A stretch of 19,821 nucleotides of DNA from Actinomycetales bacterium UBA1383 (GTDB lineage Bacteria > Actinomycetota > Actinomycetes > Actinomycetales > Actinomycetaceae). The notes beneath the pieces were generated by a model. That model ran no database searches. It was not told the origin of the DNA and saw only the letters and a program-made list of their open reading frames with translations. The DNA lies in NCBI GenBank assembly GCA_002305415.1, contig DBQX01000064.1, forward strand, positions 1 through 19,821, given 5' to 3'. The position numbers and the translations under genes were made by a program. Below, one piece after another: positions 14,185-19,821 of this stretch (the first letter of the stretch is position 1; every line of letters starts with the position of its first letter).

Positions 14185-15246
14185 ATGAGTTTGATTCCAC
14201 GGGGGTTGTTGGCGGCCGTAGCCGCAACTGTGACATGCGCAATCGCGGCGCTTCCGTCCGCCGCCGGGATCTCGACTGATCGCGTCGCCGGCCCGGACAG
14301 GTACGCCACCTCGGTCGCCATCTCACAGCGTGCATTTCCCGATGGAGTGGGGACGGTCTTCCTCGGCAGCGGTGAGGACTATCCGGATGCGTTGGTGGCC
14401 GGAGCTGCCGGCGGTGCGTATGGGTACCCCGTGCTCCTGACCGAGCGAGACTCCATCCCTGAGATCGTGCGGCAGGAACTTGACCGACTGGAGCCCGCAA
14501 CCATCGTGATCCTGGGAGGTGAGGCAGCGATCTCGGCGGAGCTCGAGGAGAAAGCAGGAAGAGATTGGGGTGCTGTCACGCGGCTTGGTGGCGCCAATCG
14601 TTACGAGACCGCTGTACTCGTGTCCGAGTGGGCCTTCAACCGCGGCACTCCCGTGGTCTACGTGGCATCGGGAGCCGACTTCCCGGACGCGCTCAGTGGC
14701 GGCGTGGCGGGTGCTCTCGCTGATGGCCCGGTGCTCCTGACGAACCCTGACTCCCTCTCGCCAGCGACCGCCGACCACCTCGCCGATCTTGGCCCGGAGC
14801 GGATCGTGATTCTGGGCGGCAGCGAGGCCATCTCCGATGCGGTCGCCACCGCCGCTGGTCGTTTTGCACCCGTCTCCCGGATTGCCGGAGCCGACAGGTT
14901 CGCGACGTCTGCCGCGGTATCCGCTGCCACGTTCACTGACGCGGCAACCGTGGTGCTCGCGAACGGCATGGACTTCCCCGACGCGCTCGCAGGTGCACCT
15001 CTGGCAGCGGCGCTCGGAGCTCCGATCCTTCTCGTTGAGCGAGACTCGGTGAGCGAGGAAGTCTGTACTGAGGTAAGTAGGCTCGGCCCGGAGAAGGTAA
15101 TGGCGCTGGGTGGCACCGCGGCTGTCTCTGACGCGGTACTGAATCACGTGATGGCCAACTGCGTTCTGCCCGACCTCCCTGGGCCGAAGCCGGGACCCAC
15201 CTATACTATTGAGCCTCCGCCGTCTCCGATGGACCTCGATCGCTGA
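14185..15246 (+). CDS. Secreted protein of three CWB2 modules with a proline-rich tail
   Basis: The 353-residue protein has a signal peptide (MSLIPRGLLAAVAATVTCAI..., cleavage near SAA/G at 27/28). CWB2 modules fill ~32-123, 130-226 and 230-325, beginning VAGPDRYATSVA, LGGANRYETAVL and IAGADRFATSAA, with DAL motifs at 68-70, 168-170 and 265-267. The last 25 residues are proline-rich and end DLDR. No catalytic domain is present, so it could be a wall-bound scaffold or a polymer-capping protein. The frame extends up to 14137 and ATG 14179 is also possible; ATG 14185 best fits the AGAGG site. Its modules are closer to the textbook CWB2 pattern than those of its upstream neighbour, so the pair is not a simple recent duplication. 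Confidence 0.85.
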   Translation: MSLIPRGLLAAVAATVTCAIAALPSAAGISTDRVAGPDRYATSVAISQRAFPDGVGTVFLGSGEDYPDALVAGAAGGAYGYPVLLTERDSIPEIVRQELDRLEPATIVILGGEAAISAELEEKAGRDWGAVTRLGGANRYETAVLVSEWAFNRGTPVVYVASGADFPDALSGGVAGALADGPVLLTNPDSLSPATADHLADLGPERIVILGGSEAISDAVATAAGRFAPVSRIAGADRFATSAAVSAATFTDAATVVLANGMDFPDALAGAPLAAALGAPILLVERDSVSEEVCTEVSRLGPEKVMALGGTAAVSDAVLNHVMANCVLPDLPGPKPGPTYTIEPPPSPMDLDR

Positions 15247-15485
15247 ACGGAGTCTGCAACGGCCGCATTACGCGAATCCAGTGGCGCGTGCGGTGACTCC
15301 GCCGTATCAGTCACATGACTTTCGGGGTCGAATCAACGTACCCATTGTCTCCGTCCCGGAGGGAACATTGCGTCGGTAGCTGTGGAGGGTTTCCTTCGCA
15401 GCGTTCGGCGCCAACGTGGGCGGCGGTGTTGAACCGCCGCTCGCGTTGTGTCTGCTGCCGGAACACGCGGCTGAGAACCTGGAAT

Positions 15486-15520
15486 GGGGCCTGTCCCACA
15501 GCGATGGTGAGACAGGCCCC
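15486..15520 (+). terminator. Perfect 10-bp hairpin, possible terminator
   Basis: GGGGCCTGTC (15486-15495) pairs with GACAGGCCCC (15511-15520) around a 15-base loop, followed by GTTTCCCTGT. It lies 240 bp after the third CWB2 gene, so the distance is long, and the T-run is weak. It could serve as a late terminator or mark an old element end. Confidence 0.4.
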
Positions 15521-15671
15521 GTTTCCCTGTAGGCGAGGTGTCAGCTCTCGTCCTGAGTTTGGTCAGTCGCTCGGAGATTTTCGAGTCGCAGCCCGCTGAG
15601 CTGGGGTGATGGTCGCTGGGATGTTGCTTCTGAGGCACTGATATGTAGGTGGCCTTTGTCAAGGGCATGGT

Positions 15672-15711
15672 GAAGCGCCCGTCGTGGTGGGGGACCTGTG
15701 ACGGGCGCTTC
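15672..15711. repeat. Perfect 12-bp inverted repeat beside the IS21 insertion site
   Basis: GAAGCGCCCGTC (15672-15683) pairs with GACGGGCGCTTC (15700-15711) around 16 bases, ending 15 bases before the target duplication. No T-run follows on either strand. It may be structural RNA or an element end rather than a terminator. Confidence 0.45.
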
Positions 15712-15726
15712 GTGCTCTGTCCTGAG

Positions 15727-15732
15727 CTCCGG
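15727..15732. repeat. IS21 target-site duplication, left copy (CTCCGG)
   Basis: CTCCGG immediately precedes the element's TGTC terminus and is repeated exactly right after the other terminus at 18391-18396. A 6-bp duplication is within the 4-8 bp range of IS21-family insertion. Confidence 0.85.
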
Positions 15733-15734
15733 TG

Positions 15735-15826
15735 TCAAGGGCCAGTGGGAATTGCCCAGGGGCGGTCATGAAACCTGCCCGGTGACGGCCAGCAGAACTG
15801 CCCGGTGGTGGCCATGGAATCTGCCC
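15735..15826. repeat. Four tandem 23-bp terminal repeats, istB-side end
   Basis: Units 15735-15757, 15758-15780, 15781-15803 and 15804-15826 repeat with an exact 23-base period. Each has a GGcCA or GGTCATG core and ends in GCCC, usually CTGCCC. IS21 elements carry such multiple end repeats as binding sites for the IstA transposase. Confidence 0.85.
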
Positions 15827-15857
15827 AAGCGGGTGGGCCACCACCGGTCGTCCTGAG

Positions 15858-16673
15858 TCAGGTTCTCAACGGGCTCACCCCCTGACCGGCGAGGGCTTGG
15901 GTGAGGCGGACGGACTCGCCGCTGGTCTGGCACACGTGGGCGTGGTGCAGGAGCCGGTCGACGGTGGCGGTGGCCAGGGTCTTGGGCATGAGCTCGTCGA
16001 ACCCGGCCGGGTGCAGGTTGGAAGAGATCGCGATCGAGCGTTTCTCGTAGGCGGCGTCGACCAGGCGGTACAGGCCCTCGGCGGCGTCGGTGGCAACGGG
16101 TAGTAGCCCGATGTCATCGACCACAACCAGATCCGCGCGCAGGACGCGGGCGATGGCCCTGGTGACGGTGTCGTCCGCACGGTGCCGGCGCAGCAGTACC
16201 CCGAGGTCCTCGAGGGTGAACCAGGCCACCCGCATGCCCTGCTCGACGGCCTGCTGGCCGAGGGCTTCGAGCAGGAACGTCTTGCCGGTGCCTGAGGGCC
16301 CGCACACGACGAGGTTCTCGCGTCGGTGGACCCACTCCAGGGTGCGCAGTGCCTGCTGGGTCGGGATCGGGATGGAGGAGGCGTCCTGGTCCCAGGCCGC
16401 GAACGTCTTGCCGGTGGGGAAACCGGCGGCGGCGCGGCGGGTGGCCAGGGCGGAGCGGTCACGGCCGGCGACCTCCTGGCTCAGCAGCACCTTGAGCACC
16501 TCGGCCGGGTCCCACCGTTGTGCCTTGGCGGTGGCCAGCACCTCGGGCGCGTGGGCGCGGATGTGCGGCATCCGCAAGCGGCGCAGCAGCTGCTCAAGAT
16601 CGGCGGGCAGCGGTGGTGCGGTCGGTATCCCGGCCTTGGGCACATCCCTGGCCGTCGTCGTGGTGGTGCTCAC
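15858..16673 (-). CDS. istB: IS21-family transposition helper ATPase IstB
   Basis: A 271-residue AAA+ ATPase related to DnaA/DnaC. Walker A is GPSGTGKT (residues 125-132) and Walker B is DLVVVDDIGL (181-190, Asp186/Asp187). An IstB-like N-terminal helical region with LRMPHIRA covers ~34-41, and SSNLHPAGFDEL follows Walker B as the sensor region. Known role: IstB assembles on target DNA and stimulates the IstA transposase through ATP turnover, and helps choose the target. The ATG at 16673 overlaps the istA stop as ATGA, the usual arrangement of the family. The C-terminus is complete (stop at 15858). Length is slightly above the common ~250-260 residues because of an N-terminal TTTTTARDVPKAG extension. 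Confidence 0.95.
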   Translation of the reverse strand: MSTTTTTARDVPKAGIPTAPPLPADLEQLLRRLRMPHIRAHAPEVLATAKAQRWDPAEVLKVLLSQEVAGRDRSALATRRAAAGFPTGKTFAAWDQDASSIPIPTQQALRTLEWVHRRENLVVCGPSGTGKTFLLEALGQQAVEQGMRVAWFTLEDLGVLLRRHRADDTVTRAIARVLRADLVVVDDIGLLPVATDAAEGLYRLVDAAYEKRSIAISSNLHPAGFDELMPKTLATATVDRLLHHAHVCQTSGESVRLTQALAGQGVSPLRT

Positions 16674-18199
16674 CGGCCGGCCTCCTGCTCCTCGGGGCGG
16701 GCGCCGAGGGCGGCCCAGCCGGTGGTGCCCTGGGTCAGCGAGGCGTCCTCACCGGCGCGGTGCTCCTGATGCTCACCGGGGCCAGTGGTGTGGCGGTCCA
16801 GGATGGAGGCTAGGTCGGCCTCGGCGAAGCGGCCGTGGACGGCGGCGTGGCCCAGGGCCCAGTCCACCCGGGCGGGGTCGAACAGCTTGGCCAACTGGAC
16901 GGCCTGGGCCATCTTGACCCGCATCTTGGTGGTGCCCGCGGCGGCGGCCTCGGTCAGCCACAGCCGGGCCCCGTCACCGAGGGCGAGGAACTCGGCCTCG
17001 GCGATGTTCTTCGCCCGCGGGGTGCGGTCCAGCGCCCCGGGAGGTGCGGGTGGGAAGTGCTCCTCATCGATCGCTGGGGTCCCCGGGGTGGTGCGGGCGT
17101 GGCGGGCGACCTCGACCGGGCCATCGGGCCCGACGTGGGTGATCACCACCTGCTCGTCGGGGCCGCGGCCGTGGACCCGCACCCAGACCGTGGCGCCGAG
17201 CAGGGTGTGCGGGACCGAGTACTGGGCGTGCTCGAAGGAGACCATCGGCGTGTTGTCCGGCACGACCCGGGTGGTGCCGAACGCGACCGTGTGCGCCACC
17301 GCCGGGACCGGGTGCAACCGGGCCCGTTCCTCGACCAGCATCTCGGCCGGAGGTCGGCGGGTGACCCGGTGAGCCCGGGTGTTGACCTTGGTGCAGAACT
17401 GCTCGCACGCGGCTTCCAGCTCGGCGAAGCTGGCGTACTCGCCGCGCAGGTTGGCCTCGGTGGGGACCAGGTCGGCCTTGGCGATCTTCACCGAGGACTC
17501 GGTACCGCCCTTGGACGCCGGGTCGGCCGGCACGCAGGTGTGGACCACGACCGAGTAGTGCTCGGCGAAGCTGACCAGGTCGGTGTTGCGGACCGGGATC
17601 CCGGCCACGTGCTCGATGGTGACGGTCTTCTCGTTGTCGGTCAGCACGTAGGTCGGCACCCCGCCCAGGCGGCGGAAGGTGACATCCAGCGCGGCGAACA
17701 CGCTGGGCAGGGTCTTGTCCCGCAGCGGGATCACCACCCGGAACCGCGACCAAGCCAGCCATGCCACGAACAGCACCGTCTTGGCGCCGGCCACGCGCGG
17801 GCCGTCGGCGTAGTCGTACTGCAGCCACATGCCCGGCTCGGGCACCCAGGGCCGGTGCACCCGCACCCGCCCGGCCCGGTAGTCCTGCTTCACCCTCGCG
17901 ACCGCGCGGCGAGTGGTCCGCTCCGAGCCGGTGTACCCCAGCGCGAGCAGCTTGTCGTGGGCCACGTCGGCGCGGATCTTGCCGTGCGAGCGGTCGACCC
18001 ACTCCTCGACCTTGGGCAAGAACTCATCGATCAACTGCGGGCGGGCCGCGGGCCGGTCCAACCGGCCACCGGCAGCACGCCGATCCACGTACGCCTTGAC
18101 GGTGTGGTGCGAGCAGCCAGCCAGCTCGCCGGCATCACGCAACGACCCGGTCAGGTCGTAGGCATCCAGAATTTTCATGATCTCCTCGGCAGACTTCAC
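16670..18199 (-). CDS. istA: IS21-family transposase IstA
   Basis: The 509-residue DDE transposase has an N-terminal helix-turn-helix (DLTGSLRDAGELAGCSHHTV, ~15-34). The catalytic core shows Asp119 (QYDYADGP), Asp178 (LTDNEKT) and Glu224 (KGGTESSVK). A DNA-binding and beta-barrel C-terminal part follows. GTG 18199 is chosen because GAGGAGG lies 5 bases upstream; a GTG at 18247 would add 16 residues without a good site. IstA binds the end repeats and cuts and joins the element's 3' ends with help from IstB. The C-terminal tail (HQEHRAGEDASLTQG) is polar and low-complexity. No frameshift or stop is seen. Confidence 0.95.
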   Translation of the reverse strand: MKSAEEIMKILDAYDLTGSLRDAGELAGCSHHTVKAYVDRRAAGGRLDRPAARPQLIDEFLPKVEEWVDRSHGKIRADVAHDKLLALGYTGSERTTRRAVARVKQDYRAGRVRVHRPWVPEPGMWLQYDYADGPRVAGAKTVLFVAWLAWSRFRVVIPLRDKTLPSVFAALDVTFRRLGGVPTYVLTDNEKTVTIEHVAGIPVRNTDLVSFAEHYSVVVHTCVPADPASKGGTESSVKIAKADLVPTEANLRGEYASFAELEAACEQFCTKVNTRAHRVTRRPPAEMLVEERARLHPVPAVAHTVAFGTTRVVPDNTPMVSFEHAQYSVPHTLLGATVWVRVHGRGPDEQVVITHVGPDGPVEVARHARTTPGTPAIDEEHFPPAPPGALDRTPRAKNIAEAEFLALGDGARLWLTEAAAAGTTKMRVKMAQAVQLAKLFDPARVDWALGHAAVHGRFAEADLASILDRHTTGPGEHQEHRAGEDASLTQGTTGWAALGARPEEQEAGR

Positions 18200-18297
18200 T
18201 TGTCCCTCCTCAGGCGGCGATGGGCGCTTCAGCACCGTCGATCGCACCTGAGGAGGGGCCCCAACCGTGGGAACCGGTGAGGCAGGGACTTCGTGTC

Positions 18298-18390
18298 GGG
18301 CAGATCCCGTGACCGTCAGCGGGCAGTTCTCATGACCGCCAACGGGCAGTTACGTGACCGTCTCCGGGCAGTCTGCCGTGGCCGCCGACA
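18298..18390. repeat. Four terminal repeats, istA-side end, inverted relative to the other end
   Basis: Units start with GGGCAG at 18298, 18321, 18344 and 18366 (lengths 23, 23, 22 and 25), each carrying a TGACCG or TGGCCG core. They are the reverse complement pattern of the units at 15735-15826 and end exactly at the element terminus. Presumed IstA binding sites. Confidence 0.85.
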
Positions 18391-18396
18391 CTCCGG
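18391..18396. repeat. IS21 target-site duplication, right copy (CTCCGG)
   Basis: Identical to 15727-15732 and directly abutting the GACA terminus of the element. Confidence 0.85.
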
Positions 18397-18595
18397 TCCA
18401 GTGGTGAGCGTGTCGTTTGGTGACGCGCGGTCAGACTGATATGCGCGGGTTGGGTACCGCAGGACGGGGTGTTCGGCTGGAGCTGTTCCGCGTGTCTAAC
18501 ATCGAGCGTGAGCACGGGGGCTTGCTCATAGTGCGGTCGCGGGTTGGCTCCACGCGCTGCACACCACACCGGTGTCCGGCAGAGCAGTCCGGGGT
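18397..18595. other. Non-coding flank downstream of the IS110 transposase
   Basis: About 200 bp between the IS21 duplication and the transposase stop. It contains a 10-bp direct repeat CGCGGGTTGG (18444-18453 and 18538-18547), a perfect palindrome ACACCGGTGT (18566-18575) and no plausible gene. IS110-family elements have non-coding flanks, one of which encodes a bridge RNA; in IS1111-type members it is the downstream flank. No RNA is demonstrated here. Confidence 0.4.
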
Positions 18596-19693
18596 CTACT
18601 CCAGCACGGCTAGGGACCAGCACCAGCCAGCGAGTTCGCGGGCGATCGCGACGTCGGCGGTGGTGTTGCGCTTGCGCCGCTCGATGAACCTGACCCAGCG
18701 GGCGTGGAGGCGTCGGTTGCCTTCGTCACCGCGGGCCCGGGCGGCAGCCGGTGCCAGATCCCACCGGTCGCGCAGCGTCTTGGTAAGGGTGTAAGGGCGG
18801 CGGTGGTGCCACGCGGCCTCGACCAGCAGCCGGCGCACGTGCGTGTTCCCGGTCTTGGTGATCGCACCCTGGGCGCGGGTCGCCCCCGAGGAGGACTCAG
18901 TGGGCACCAGGCCGACGAAGGACCCGATGGACCTCCCGGTGAACCGGTGCCAGTCCCCGATCTCCACCGCCAGTGCCAGCCCCGTGAGATCCCCGATTCC
19001 CCGCAGGCAGCCCAGACGGCGTACCAGCGGGGTGAATTCCGAGCCTGCGGCCAGCTGCTCGATCGCGTCATCGAGCCGGTCCCTCCGCGCGGTGACGGCC
19101 AGCACCGCGTCGTAGTGGGCATCGAAGGTCACCCCGATGGTAGGACCTGCAGTGGTCGTCAACTGGGCGAAGGCCTCGGTGCGGAGCCACAGGTCGTGCT
19201 TTCCGGTCCACGCGCCACCGCCGGAGTACACGATCCCATGACGCAGCAACAGTTTGGACAGTCGGTGACGGGCACGGGTGAGGTCAGCGCGGGCGTCCTC
19301 CCGGGCCCGCACCAGATCCCGGGCGGCCTCCTGATCCACGGACGGGATCACCACCGAGGTGATCTCCCCGATGCGCAGCAGCCGCGCGAGCAGGAGCGCG
19401 TCCTTGGCATCGGTCTTGACCCTGTCCCCCGGGGGACGGTGAAGCTTGGACGGAGCCACCACCTCGCACCTGATGCCCGCCGACCTCAGATGACGGCACA
19501 GCCCGAACCCGGTCGGACCAGCCTCGTAGGCCACCGCCACCGGTCCGGGCAGATCTCTCAACCAGGCCGTGATGTGGTCAAAGGATGGCGTCAGACGGGA
19601 CTGGAACAACTCGCCCGTGACACCATCGATCGCCGCCGCGACGACCGACCTCGCGTGCACGTCAAGCCCAACACTCGTACGCTCGGTAAACAC
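18596..19693 (-). CDS. IS110-family transposase (DEDD recombinase)
   Basis: A 365-residue protein with both domains of the family. The N-terminal RuvC-like DEDD domain shows Asp11 (VGLDVHARS), Glu57 (AYEAGPTG), and Asp95 and Asp98 (RVKTDAKDALLLARLL). A coiled-coil-like middle follows (~115-145). The C-terminal Transposase_20 domain has LRGIGDLTGLALAVEIGDW and then GLVPTESSSG, which contains the serine candidates 257-259, and ITKTGNTHVRRLL. GTG 19693 is preferred over TTG 19708 because GGGAGG lies 5 bases upstream. Family knowledge: these recombinases use the DEDD site plus a serine and a bridge RNA to insert DNA without target duplications. The frame is intact, so the gene may be active. Confidence 0.93.
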   Translation of the reverse strand: MFTERTSVGLDVHARSVVAAAIDGVTGELFQSRLTPSFDHITAWLRDLPGPVAVAYEAGPTGFGLCRHLRSAGIRCEVVAPSKLHRPPGDRVKTDAKDALLLARLLRIGEITSVVIPSVDQEAARDLVRAREDARADLTRARHRLSKLLLRHGIVYSGGGAWTGKHDLWLRTEAFAQLTTTAGPTIGVTFDAHYDAVLAVTARRDRLDDAIEQLAAGSEFTPLVRRLGCLRGIGDLTGLALAVEIGDWHRFTGRSIGSFVGLVPTESSSGATRAQGAITKTGNTHVRRLLVEAAWHHRRPYTLTKTLRDRWDLAPAAARARGDEGNRRLHARWVRFIERRKRNTTADVAIARELAGWCWSLAVLE

Positions 19694-19720
19694 CGGGGCC
19701 TCCCACAATTGTCGGATAGG

Positions 19721-19743
19721 CCGAGCAGGCAGCCCCTACTCGG
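19721..19743 (-). other. Hairpin upstream of the IS110 transposase, possible bridge-RNA segment
   Basis: On the minus strand CCGAGUAGG-GGCUG-CCUGCUCGG forms a 9-bp stem with one U-G pair and a 5-base loop, 28 bases before the GTG start. The flank 19694-19821 has no gene and continues beyond the window. In IS110-type members the upstream flank encodes the bridge RNA. Here only this stem can be seen. Confidence 0.3.
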
Positions 19744-19821
19744 TAACCCACGAATCTTGTGAGTGAGGCCCCGGCCCGCAACCCCCTCACCCCGAGGCGG
19801 TCACCTCATACCGTCTAACGA

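Larger units (their letters stand above)
15247..15726. other. Intergenic region with two hairpins, no gene seen
   Basis: About 480 bp between the last CWB2 stop and the IS21 target site. Open frames here (for example 15315-15599 plus and 15311-15499 minus) lack ribosome sites and recognisable protein sequence. The stretch holds two long perfect stems, listed separately, and on the minus strand a consensus TTGACA (15662-15657). The part beyond ~15600 may belong to the neighbouring IS110 element (inference). Confidence 0.5.
15733..18390 (-). mobile_element. Complete IS21-family insertion sequence, 2658 bp
   Basis: The element begins TGTCAAGGGCCA and ends with the inverted match TGGCCGCCGACA, giving 5'-TG...CA-3' ends. 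It is flanked by identical CTCCGG. Inside are istA and istB, read leftward with a 4-bp overlap, and a set of about 23-bp repeats at each end. Both genes are open and keep their catalytic motifs, so the copy may still be active. The exact duplication suggests a recent insertion. Confidence 0.92.

Noticed and set aside
12542..14500. 652-codon minus-strand frame across the CWB2 surface protein
   Set aside because: It is the antisense of a gene with signal peptide, ribosome site and terminator, and reads through that terminator hairpin.
15311..15599. Small frames of 62 and 94 codons in the intergenic region
   Set aside because: No ribosome sites, no recognisable sequence, and they overlap each other on opposite strands.
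15733..15826. Regular 23-bp repeats as a small CRISPR array
   Set aside because: Units are directly adjacent with no spacers, are imperfect, and have an inverted counterpart at the other end of an IS21 element.
1..19821. tRNA, rRNA or an origin
   Set aside because: No cloverleaf, ribosomal or DnaA-box cluster pattern was recognised on reading either strand.

Overview
The window is GC-rich DNA with long antisense open frames, GTG starts, short 4-11 bp gene overlaps and actinobacterial protein families: cell wall binding repeat 2 (CWB2) proteins, a PGRP-type amidase, and IS21 and IS110 transposases. It looks like a chromosomal cell-surface locus of a high-GC Gram-positive bacterium (Actinomycetota, perhaps Micrococcales). 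The species cannot be fixed from the sequence alone.

Left part (1-6564): a minus-strand operon reads wbpD-like acetyltransferase, wbpE-like aminotransferase, wbpB-like Gfo/Idh oxidoreductase, wbpA-like nucleotide-sugar dehydrogenase. These four activities convert UDP-GlcNAc to UDP-2,3-diacetamido-2,3-dideoxy-glucuronic acid, an acidic sugar donor. The dehydrogenase runs off the left edge. A WbuB-like glycosyltransferase is read divergently from wbpD and converges on a HGSNAT/NagX-like membrane acyltransferase.

Middle part (6565-12432): a plus-strand operon begins with a secreted zinc amidase carrying three CWB2 modules. It continues with two glycosyltransferases and a Wzx-type flippase, with gaps or overlaps of only a few bases at two of the three junctions. 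Upstream of the amidase lie two adjacent 9-bp GTCAC repeats resembling an MtrA box.

Right-middle part (12433-15246): two further secreted CWB2 proteins follow. The first has its own promoter, a long leader, a strong ribosome binding site and a perfect 13-bp hairpin after its stop, and looks like an abundant surface protein. The second is three CWB2 modules and a proline-rich tail.

Right end (15247-19821): a complete IS21-family element (15733-18390) has istA/istB, four ~23-bp repeats at each end in opposite orientation, and a perfect 6-bp target duplication (CTCCGG). Beside it is an intact IS110-family transposase gene whose upstream flank leaves the window.

Working model (inference): the left operon makes an acidic sugar, the glycosyltransferases and flippase build and export an acidic wall glycan, and the nine CWB2 modules of the three secreted proteins hold on to that glycan. 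This would be an actinobacterial counterpart of the clostridial arrangement in which CWB2 proteins are encoded beside the anionic polymer they bind. No polymerase, priming transferase or ligase is visible in the window.
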